From contig JADLSH010000367.1 of NCBI GenBank assembly GCA_016169945.1, positions 1,984,001 through 2,048,000 of the forward strand: 64,000 nt of DNA. Reading direction: 5' to 3'. The translations under genes and the position numbers were made by a program. This document shows positions 46,254 to 56,000 of the stretch, piece after piece (position 1 is the stretch's first letter; each line of letters starts with the position of its first letter). The notes under the pieces are model-generated. The model made no database searches and was not told the DNA's origin. It worked only from the letters and a program-made list of their open reading frames with translations. This DNA is from Trachythela sp. YZ-2020 (lineage: Eukaryota; Cnidaria; Anthozoa; Malacalcyonacea; Clavulariidae).

Positions 46254-47775
46254 TTAATTGCTTACAGGAGGGGGGGGGGTGCTTAATAGAGAAATTACAT
46301 CACTCAAGTTAACAGTTTTTCTTTTTCCAAGAAAATATGGTTCAATATCCTTTGATGGTGCTAGGACTGATTTCTTTCGGGAAATACTCTCTCTTCTCTC
46401 TGAATCACAAGATACAGCAGCATCCCTTTGAATGATAATTCCTCCAGTTATATGAGTTGTTCCCTTTCCAGATCTAGTTTCTTCAGAAAAGTCATCGTTA
46501 TCCCATGAAATTGTAGTTGGTACATTACCAATAAAATCTGGAGGAACAGTAGAGTTCTTAGATATATTCAACTGTGCTGGTGCTGTTTCATGAGACAATA
46601 CGAATGAGTGAGACATGCAATGTCCCAAGCTACTTAATAAAGATATAACTGAGGCTGATCCTGTCAGTTGCCTAAGTGCCATGGCAAGTGCTATGCTGTT
46701 TTGAGTGGGATTCCTTTGAGTAGATGCTAAGTTTACTAGGTCTTGTGTGATTGACATCAGTTTGGCACTTTCTTTATGGTCTATTTCCACATAATTGTTT
46801 AAAGTATTAATTAATAATAACTGTGAATTAGCTGCTTCTTGAGCTTGGAAGACCTGTATTTCGATGCACCACATTATCAGTTTCCTTAGCAATGACAACA
46901 AATTCCTCAAGTAAGTCCATCATGTGCTTTATTGCTTTTCTTTACAGAATACGTTGTAAGATATTTCATACACTGGTGCACATGTTGTGGTCGTCTTTGC
47001 CTCCCTTGCAAGGAATATGGTATAGTTGCTACAGCAAACTTTGTGGTAGTGGACCTCCAATGCAACACAGTCTTTATCTCTAATCTGCACAAGTATCCGC
47101 TCATCATTTTCCCTCTCAGCAGCTGTACGTAATAAGCCAGCATCAATTGTACTTGCCAACACTAGTGGTGTTCTTCTTCTCTTTGTGTTTTCTACACAAA
47201 ACATACAAGTTTAGAATGCCTGTTTAAAAATGGCATTTACCAACTAAAGTAGGGTGAATTTGACAAATTAACCAACTTCAGTAAGATACAAATTCACAGC
47301 AACCAGGTATTAAAATATTCTGGTTTGTAAAGTTTATGAACATTGTGTTCATAAATAAACTTTAAGATCCAACGCACCCAATATGTACTCTAAAATATCA
47401 TATACGTATATGCACAAGGCAGTAAGGCACAATATGACAACTTTTCCACCAAAAGGTGGTCCATAGAATGTAAAGATACTGTACACAAGAAATTGTACAT
47501 AATCATACCTTGTCTCTTGAAAGCAAAGACGAATCTCTTCCACAAATAATGCAGCATTCTGGTAGTACATGCTTGTTTCTTTGAGGCAAGGTCTTACTTG
47601 GTTCCTTAACTGAATTGCATGTAATCTTTCTTCTGGGTTCCACGGCTGGTTCCATGTGGCATGTGTGGTCTATGGTATTAGCGACCTTTTCCGTGCTTGT
47701 ACTAGCTCTGTTTTCCTCTTTTCTCTGTTTTCCTCTTTTCTCCGTTTTCCTCTTGTCTACGGATCTTTTCTTCAT
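46254..47775 (-). pseudogene. Transposon-borne gene with conserved WDN..EET..GTTH motif, unit 2
   Basis: The ATG at 47775 opens a basic region (MKKRSVDKRKTEKRGKQ) and a Cys-rich start (PECCIICGRD) ending SRDK at a GT donor (about 47508). After an intron, RRRTPLVLASTIDAGLLRTA, NDERILVQIRDKDCVALE and VHYHKVCCSNYT follow; with CIICG these give a CxxC...H...C zinc-binding pattern. A further frame break precedes MMDLLEEFVVIAKETDNVV. The last ORF (46910-46254) holds LMSITQDLVNLAS, MALRQLTGSASVISLLSSLG and WDNDDFSEETRSGKGTTH. I know this layout from uncharacterised repeat-encoded proteins of cnidarians and other invertebrates, which continue well beyond this point. Here the protein is truncated and frame-broken. 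Confidence 0.6.
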
Positions 47776-48419
47776 CGCTAAATTTCTTGTAGCATTTCAT
47801 GTGGTGGTACTATTCTAAATCAAAACTTTCGTTTGTGTTCTCTGCCAAGTATGAATTGACGAATTCGTCATCAAACTTATCATACGAATCCTTCGCTATC
47901 TCAGCTTGCAGGCAATTAAGTTTCGCTCATTTAGTCCTGCAATCGACAAATTTCTTAAGCCTTTGACGAGTAACTTTGGAACGTTGCTCGGTTACGCCTT
48001 CAAAATGCATAAAACATGAGGATATTCGAATTTTCGACATATCGTCATTTAATAGTAGCCATCTTGAATATGCGTGTTTTATTGAGATCAGTTTTTCCTA
48101 TCTGCGTGTGCGCATTAAGTGTTTTGTGGTCAAACGCATGCGTAGTTGCAACACAACAATGGCCGTTCATGGATTTCGAAACACGAGGAAGCCCGAACTT
48201 TGGAGAGGTTGTACTTCAATTTGTGCAACTATTTCGCTTGGGGGGAAGTGGATTCTAACTAAGTAAGTTCTAATCTATCGATTCATGTAAAAATTACGTA
48301 GTTACACGAGGGGTGCTATACGGAATCTGTTTTCTAAGCATATTTTCGACCCTCATCCTACGGCCTATTACATGCATAGAACGTGTGTAGTTCTCAAGAA
48401 ATGTGCACGAAAATCAATG

Positions 48420-49420
48420 TATGTTTCGCCGGGATTATGTATTTTTTAGAAGTTTAGTGCCATTGAATTTTAGTACACTTTGCCGGTGGGCGAATAACTC
48501 GATAAATAATGAACTAACGAACTTGAAATAACCAATAGCTATCCCGTCATGAAGAGAGCTTTATTTTCATGTATGATATGTCTATATAGCTTGTGTATTT
48601 CCATTCAAACATTACTACAAATTTTGTATGTTTTCAGCTTTCAAGCGGCAGGACTTTAAAGAACGGATACCGGTTTAATTAAAGGGATATGCAACCGATC
48701 TATTAGCCCGTATAACTTTGTAAATATTGCATCTACAACCTTGAAACAACTATGAGCGTGTTCGTTATGCCTGCAGCTTTCTATCCGTGCATAAAACATG
48801 TGTTTATCAACAAAATAGCTTTAAATATATTTTACTAAGTTCATTTCGCGCCGCGGTGACATTGGCGCTGCGAAAGTGTGAGTAATATTCCATTTGGATA
48901 TCGCTTCATAAGTGACATGTTTCGCGGGTAAAACGACGAAAATATATCGTGTACTAATTGTGCGGTCATGTAGTATAGGGGTAAACTTTTTTGACGCGCC
49001 TGAAGTCAATAATCAAGATATATTCTCGTACTTCATACCAAAAGATAGCCCAGAAAAAGGCGATTTTTTGGTATATATAGCAGTGACCTATATAGTGTAA
49101 ACAAGTTGTATTTTAGATGCCTACACGCGTGCGAAGTTGGATTTTCAACGTGCTCGAACTAAATAATACACTTAATGCGGCATATTGTTAGATAGCTCTT
49201 CTACAACTGATTCTGTCCATATATAGCAATTATATATATCCTGTATACTAGTCTGTTTCATGGTTAGACATGATAGCCAGAAAAAAACAGTGTAAACTTC
49301 GATTGATTCAAGGCAAGCAAAGCCGAAATGGCGAACTGAATACAAGCCGATCAAGGCTAAATGCCGACTACCTTGCGTAACGTCAGAAAATGGGCTAGAC
49401 CCAGGCTCTTTTTTATTAGA
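48420..49420. other. Unmatched 1-kb segment in the transposon's right arm
   Basis: This region has no counterpart in the left arm and no recognisable gene. It could be the promoter/5' UTR region of the minus-strand gene or a later insertion. Confidence 0.4.
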
Positions 49421-49573
49421 AATACGACGGCCAAGGTCCATCGAAAGCTAAGTTCAAAACGCCATAAAAATCGAACGATTTGACCAAATTAAAAAACATT
49501 TTCACGGATATAGTAGAAATGATGCCAAGATGTGATAAAGCCAAAAACAAAATTTGGGGTGAGGTGCACTTTA

Positions 49574-49856
49574 CGCCAATCGTTTACGTTATTCGCGTAT
49601 TTTTCGCTTTTCTCAGTAGCCTTTCACGTTCAATCATTCCGCGCTTCGTGTCATTTTGTAACCACGGGCACTGTCGACCACTCAATAGCAGAAGTAAGGA
49701 TGTTCTTAAAATTTTTCCAAGCTGACTCAACTGTCGTTGAAGTATATACTGAGCCAAAACCTGATTTACGAAGAAAGTCGCATAAACTTTTGGATTTTGA
49801 TAATTTTTGTAATCACGCGTTTTAACAGTACGTGGTGTAAATGAATGACTATTCAA
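49574..49856 (-). pseudogene. LINE ORF2 fragment, 5' side of the transposon insertion
   Basis: Read leftward from 49856, the frame includes QVLAQYILQRQLSQLGKIL, QCPWLQNDTKRGMIERERL and LRKAKNTRI. This is the linker between endonuclease and reverse transcriptase that normally precedes the RVNNLVKSNKRHYYRNLL found at the other side of the transposon (45140 and leftward). It therefore belongs to the same LINE as 43780-45148. Confidence 0.65.
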
Positions 49857-50566
49857 TTTACGTACACATCCGTGTACAATCTTCTTAAAGTAACCACAGG
49901 CTTTCTTTATTACAATTATAGGCTAAACGTTGTCCGTTTGATTTTCCATCCAGGAAAGCAACACCCTCGTACCCAGGGCTTCTCGGGTAAACTGCGGACC
50001 TCCCACCAGTTGCACCTATAACCATACACACGGGTAAGTTATGTTACTGTAGGTGTTAAAGTATAAATATATTTTCAGAGATATTTTCAATTCAATTCAA
50101 TTTCATGATCATGCTGTAAATTCTCTGCTTCACCTAAATTGTAATGCAAAATATGTATATTCAGAATAGTGACTAGACTTGCCACAATTCCACCTCAGAA
50201 TTCCACCTCACATGCAATTCCACCTTTTAGAAGCGCGAGTAAAGTTGAGGTCTATGTTTCCATGTACGATGAATATTTCATTGAGCTATGACCGAATTTT
50301 TTATATATTAGACGTTCAATACGATATGGATAAGTATCATGTATTTCACTGGATCTTTCCGTTCCGGGTTTTCGGTAAATATCTCGGTTTTTCCTTTCCG
50401 TGTTTTAAAGACTTTAAAATTCTGCTTTTAATTTCTATTCCATATTTTAAGATTCCAGTTTCCTCATTTCATATTTTACCGCTTCTTTCGGATTTTTCCA
50501 CACCTAGGCGTTTGACCGTAATAATTGCGTAATAACTAATAAGGCTCTGAAGAGAAAAGTGGTCAA
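49857..50566. other. Non-coding stretch
   Basis: Three ATTCCACCT repeats occur at 50187-50225, and there is a T-rich tract at 50350-50510 that gives a misleading 117-codon ORF. A CCTCGTACCCAGGGCTTCTC motif near 49969 looks like part of a dispersed repeat. No gene was recognised. Confidence 0.4.
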
Positions 50567-50862
50567 ACCTAGCGTAGTTTTTGCGGCCTTTCGCTAGCTT
50601 CCGCAATGCTTGATGCGCTAGAAGGCCTGGTACAATTCACAAGTTTGCCCTTCTAGGAACCATGTCAACTACACTTGAATTATAACTTACCATACAATAT
50701 AAATGAAACTGCTTTCATTGATATTTAATTTTTCGAATGCTATGTTGGAATAGCCAGGAGTCGGGCGTTTATGGATTTGTGAAATGTGCTAGACTTTCTA
50801 GCGCATCAGTTCGCTCTGAAAATTTCACGCTGGCGTCCGGAAGGCCAGAAACTAGGCTAGGT
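50567..50862. mobile_element. ~0.3-kb MITE
   Basis: The ends ACCTAGCGTAGTTT and AAACTAGGCTAGGT are inverted and the arms continue inward through GATGCGCTAGAA and TTCTAGCGCATC to about 80 bp each. No coding sequence is present. Flanking TCAA and CAA may be a short target duplication. Confidence 0.7.
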
Positions 50863-52505
50863 CAAACCCAGGTTTTTCGTTTAAATCGTTTATTTTCGTC
50901 TTGTTTAAAGTTTAGTATTATTATATACAGTAGTAATGTTGCGTGAAAATTTACTAGCCACCTGAAAGCATGCAATGAGCCCCAAATGGTTGCCTGAACA
51001 TTATATATAATATCATGAAGTCATTAAACCCCGCAGTAAAACGAGATAAAATCAAAGCCCAACAGGCAGCATTTTCATCAGTCAAATAGCAGTGGATTGA
51101 CATGATACGTCGATGCTTCCATTATATCATTCCACAAAATATGATGGGGGCATTTTTGGGGGGACCCCCTGCCAGACGCTGTATTTACTGTTCCACCTTG
51201 ACAGCCCCATCACCCTTGACCTTTCTAAATATTTTCAAGACCATGCGATAGTTTTAAAGTAACACTGATATAGAAAATTTAATAATAAAAAACAGCTTCA
51301 AAGTAATGGAAACAGTATTATAATTAGTAGTATCATTATGTTATTGTACTACAGATCTGGTGGAGATAAAGAAAAAAACCTGTCCCAGCTCGGGCACAAG
51401 GTGCTTTCGGGGTTGTTTTGGAGATTAATTTCTTTAGTTTTTCAATCTTTACTTTCGTGATGTAATCGAAATACGTAATGAGCTTTAATTGTGCCGCTCC
51501 ACAGATTAATTAATATCTATTATTTAACACAAATTATGAAAACGTTTGCGCCTGAGACGAACGGTATTGATTGCCTCCTAAGCTGATAATTATTCTTTTG
51601 AAAGTAATTAATTTCAGTAATTAACTGCTACTGTATTTATTCCTTCAACTTCTTCTATGTAAAAACTAAAACAAACTATGACAAACAAATTTTTACAGAA
51701 ATATACGAACGATTTGTTAAGGTTATAAACAATGCAATCTAATTCTATTAATCACTATATGGTTCTATAATATCTATGGTCCAATATAATGTTTTCTAAT
51801 TTGTCCCGGCCTTACGTTCTACGGTATTCGCATCGTGCAACAATGACTTCTGTCTAATTACTGTATACAGAGGGTCATGAAGGAGTAAATGGGGGTTGGG
51901 ATTTGCCTACTTTTTCACTGGATTTGGACTACTGGGAATGGGATTTGCACCAGCAATTTTGCTGCTAGCTTGGAATGGAATCTGGCAAATCAGTGGTCAG
52001 GCTACTGGGATTCAGACACATTTTGGCTAGGAAATGTGGTTGAACCCCTCCCCATAACACACCACACCACACACACAACCCTCTATACATGTATGTATCG
52101 TTAGTGTTCCAACAGCTTTTGCTGTCAACCTTAGAATGAACCATGGCTCGAACCAAACCACGTCTTCCATCTAAGGCTGAAGAGTCGCAGACAAAAACAC
52201 TGCCTATACACATGAAACATCAATGTTTCTATTGTGCACTTGACAGTTTAAAATAGCACAACCAATCATTGCAAAACTAGCCAGAAATACGTACATGAAA
52301 TGCAAAACCTCTCGCCGGAAATCAAACGTACCTTCTGTGACTTTACAAATAAGTAAACAGCTTAGCAGAAAAAACCTGGCAAAAGCTGCTGGTAATCATT
52401 AAATTTTACGTGATAATATTTAATGTCTATTATGATTTTGTCTAGTACTGTTGGAACGACTAAAATAAAAAGAAGGATAATTGTAGTGTTTATGATATAC
52501 TTAAG
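50863..52505. other. Intergenic stretch downstream of the receptor gene
   Basis: No gene was recognised. A GGGATTTG/CTACTGGGA-rich patch at 51880-52030 produces a 71-codon ORF without a domain. Part of the right end is presumably the receptor's 3' UTR. Confidence 0.45.
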
Positions 52506-53047
52506 CTATGCACTTGTATCATTGCTGGTATCAGTGATATCTCCATTATCATATGATACTTCTTCGTTAATACGATACAACAACTTATTATTCATCCTGT
52601 CATCAGGCCAGTTGTACACAACAAGATGCTTGATCCAAAATGGCAGTTCCGTCCCTTTTACACCAAATAACACAGGAATAAAGCGAGAGCTGATGTAAGC
52701 TGTTGAAGAAAGTTCATTGCATATCTGTGTAATCTCGCTGTAAATGATTGTTTCTTCCTGTGTCAAAGATGATGCGTCGGTTTTACCTTCGTCAAGACGA
52801 CAGAGATTCAGATACGATGGTGACACAATGATAAAAACATTTTTCGCGTTCAATAGTTGCTTTTCACCCCATCTTAATCGTCCTAGTTCCTTGAGATCTT
52901 CCTGATTGCTTGGAGTCGACATAATGTCCATTTGAACATTGTATCCATGTTTTCGGAGCCAAGAACTAAAATCTACAACTTTCTCTGTGTGACTTTCACT
53001 TTCTGAGATGTAGGAAACGTAAATGTAGTCTGGGTCTCTATGAACTA
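52506..53047 (-). CDS. Receptor terminal exon E (SEFIR domain)
   Basis: The acceptor is a TAGTAG (NAGNAG) tandem, so the exon may begin at 53047 or 53044 with frame kept either way. It encodes DYIYVSYISESESH (SEFIR box 1), WLRKHGYNVQMD, LRWGEKQLLNAKNVFIIVSP (central strand and box 2-like SPSY), RFIPVLFG and HLVVYNWPDD, then a short acidic tail and TAG. The domain is complete by the usual SEFIR length. Confidence 0.85.
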
Positions 53048-56000
53048 CTAAAAATATAATAAAAATGGAGTTGTTATTGTGCTGTTTAGTTATAGTTGTG
53101 CCGGATAATTCGTTTTGCTATAGGCAATAGTAAATGTTAGCTGTATACTCAGGAAATATCAGTTCCGTTTTTCTGCGTAGCATACGTACAACTTGCATTT
53201 TTACACATTAATAGGCATGCATAGAAGCAAATAATGCACTTCATTTGTGGCACAAAAGTGAATTTTTGGTCTTGGTTTTGAAAATCTGAATACAGTGCTG
53301 TGAATACTCGTTACAATTGTAACGCGTTACAGGCTACTCGTTACATTTGTAGTAATTTTGACCTGTAATTAATTACATTTTTAAAAAGGAACGAAAAAGG
53401 TAATTAATTACAAAACAAAGGAACGCATTCCTTTAGCAGAGGAAAATGAAAAATTCCTTTACTGAAATCTTTCATAAATGGAATAAATGTTATTTATCAT
53501 CGAGAAAATATAGAAAGAAACATCAAAATGCAAAAACAAGAACCTCTGTAGCTGTTATGGCCATCGTACGTCAGTGTTTTCACTTTTCGGCATTTTTCTC
53601 CGTGGAAGTGGCGATTTTTCTATTTTGACTATTTTCATTTCTGGTGTGAGAAAATAATTTGGCACAAGCTCCACATTGCAAAATGTAATCTGTAATTAAT
53701 TATCTTTTTAAGCAGGTAATTTTGTAATTGTAATTTATTACTTTTGAAAATAGGTCATTGTAATACTAATTATTCCTTTTTGAGCAGTAATGTTGCAGCT
53801 CTGTCTGAATATAATGGAATAGTTTGGTATTTTTGTAAACCCCCTCCCTTCTCTGGAGACTCAAAAAAGGACAATAGTCGTATTACCTTTGCTTTTGTCT
53901 CTTACTAATGCTATTGGTTGGTTTATTGAAAGTGCAATACTCATGTGACGACGAAGGTAAACGATTCAAGACAATGCGTTATATATTGCATTTCTATTTA
54001 GATTACAAACCTTTTCATTCTACTAACTATATCATTATACATGATTGTTCTGAGAGTCTTTTATTGGCCAAATATCGCATCATCCTGGTGATTGCGCAGT
54101 GATGCAAGCTATGACGTATGTAAAAGCTAGTATAAAATATACATATATTATAGAACATACTTGGTGGAGGTCGCGGTTTCGGTTTTCGGCAATGTCTTAC
54201 AAGTATGAATCCAAGTAGTGATACAGCAGCTGCGGTAGCTATGGCAACAGTGACGATTGTGAATGTTTCTTTTTCTTTACTTTGTTTCTTTTCACTTGTT
54301 AAATTAATTATCTTTCTGCTAGCTCGTGAGGATCTGTCACTGTTTGTTGACTCTGTGAATGTTGTAGTGCCGGTAGATGTACTGCTTGGTGTACTCATTC
54401 GTGTGCTTGGATCTAAATCAAAACAAAAAAACGTGCAGGAAGGATATATACCCATCAAATAAAATATAGCCATCAAATAATAGCGTTTCACTGGAATAAG
54501 AAGTATGAAATAGCAAATAATAGTAGAAGATATTTGAAATAACAAATGCGAATGGCAAACGAGAAGTGGTGAACATATAGCCTATAGGCGTATACGAATT
54601 AGACTATAACAAAGTTCGATTCAGCCTTGTTTTTTCTTACTTTCGCAAATTCTGAGCGAATTATAATTACTTGTAAAACAGCCTAGAAAAAATCCCCAAT
54701 GTGATCTTCAGTAAAGCACAACAACGTCATGCTTGACAAAATATCTGCAACAATCAAACTTAGCAATTAAAACTAGCTGGCGGCGAAGAATCAGGAACAC
54801 TTCATGTACAGTATATGTCTATTATTTCGTTCTTCCATACCATATACGCGCGGTATATGTCAATTTGTCGCTGTATGTGCTATGTAGTGCAGGTATAAAG
54901 AGTGTATCTAAGGTGTTAGGTGTATATATATTGGTATATTAAAAGTCGGCCAATTTAATTCGCTCTTCGTCACCTATATCAGTTTCCTATATGAGAAAAC
55001 TGAAGTATGAACCTATCGTATTGGCCAATCGCTATTCTGAAGTGGCTGAAATTTTGGGCGCCTTTCTCGATTTTTGTATTTGCACACTTAGGCCCAGAAC
55101 ACTTTGCCATATCAGCTAAAGCAGGCAAATGTTTCGCAAGTAGAAATTTTGTATTCAGTAGGAATCGAAGCATTTTATTCAGAAATTTTTAAAAATTGTG
55201 CACGCAATTAAAACTTAAATACTATCTTATTGACTATAAAATATCCTTACCGGTGAATGTGGGAGTAAACTCGAGATTGAACAATGCGCTCCCATTGTAA
55301 TTCCTGGGTAACGGATTTATCTAAAACATTAAAACAGTATGATAATTATGTAAGCTTGGCGATAAAGCGGAGTTTCATTTCATTTTTGTTTGTCGGCTTC
55401 GTTGCGGATCCATGTTTTTCTGCAATAGAAACATTTTGTTCTGGAATTGTAATCAGTTTGCACGAAAAGCAAACAATATGACAAAATTTCACAACAAAAA
55501 TTAATGAAATTGGTCAACATGGTCAGCGTAATCTTTTACCATCAAAGAAGGAATGATCTAGCATAGAAGTGTTCAAATACCTCCCTCTAAAACGAACAAT
55601 ACGCGGGATGAAATGATATTATCTAGTTAGATCCGAATATTTGGACAATTCTAAAACAAAGAGTAGCTGATATGTGTAAAGCAATAACTGAATAAAGAGT
55701 TCGAAATTTTTCAAATATTATTCGTAACTGCATGTCGTCGCTATGGCAATAATGGCGTCTTTATATCTTTTAATTAACAATTATTGAACTCAGCTTTCAG
55801 CTTCGGCCTTGATATCATGCTCAACCTCATTCAGTAATTGTTAAATATTATAATACAATTAATAAAAGATGAATTATAGTGTACTGTACTGCGTATACTA
55901 ACTGAAAGTATAATATCCTCATGCTTTCTCCAATGTTCTGAGACATGAACGACAAAGGACGTGTTCTGCAATTGAATCAAAAAGCGAAAACAATAAGTAT

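Larger units (their letters stand above)
40810..47727. repeat. Tandem segmental duplication, unit 2 (about 6.9 kb)
   Basis: The join between units (40797-40810) has about a dozen bases of filler (TTATTTCTCAAAAATAT) between CTCTTTTCTCTG of the transposon exon and TTTGTAAACGTG of the LINE UTR. Beyond 47727 sequence continues into the complete transposon, so unit 2 is the parental arrangement on the right side and unit 1 on the left. Confidence 0.9.
45149..49573 (-). mobile_element. 4.4-kb DNA transposon with TAAAGTGCACC ends inserted in a LINE
   Basis: The left terminus TAAAGTGCACCTCACCCCAA and the right terminus (complement of ATTTGGGGTGAGGTGCACTTTA, in short) are inverted. The outer arms run about 45149-45300 and 49420-49573, and a second inverted block pairs 45480-45830 with 47990-48410. 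The right arm has about 1 kb extra (48420-49420). The host LINE frame resumes directly outside each end with TA shared, which fits a TA duplication. Inside, on the minus strand, is a spliced and decayed gene at 46254-47775. No recognised DDE domain is present, so the transposase class is unknown. Confidence 0.8.

Noticed and set aside
48016..48258. 80-codon plus-strand ORF and its partners at 38637 and 45569 on the minus strand
   Set aside because: These are the two inverted arms of the same transposon; the ORF is conserved only because the arms are.
50179..50532. 117-codon ORF on the plus strand
   Set aside because: It follows from a T-rich, low-complexity tract (repeated TTCC/TTTTC); no domain and no splice or homology support.
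54027..54545. 172-codon minus-strand ORF as a complete gene
   Set aside because: It runs through a splice acceptor and donor on either side; only 54412-54161 fits the receptor's exon phases.
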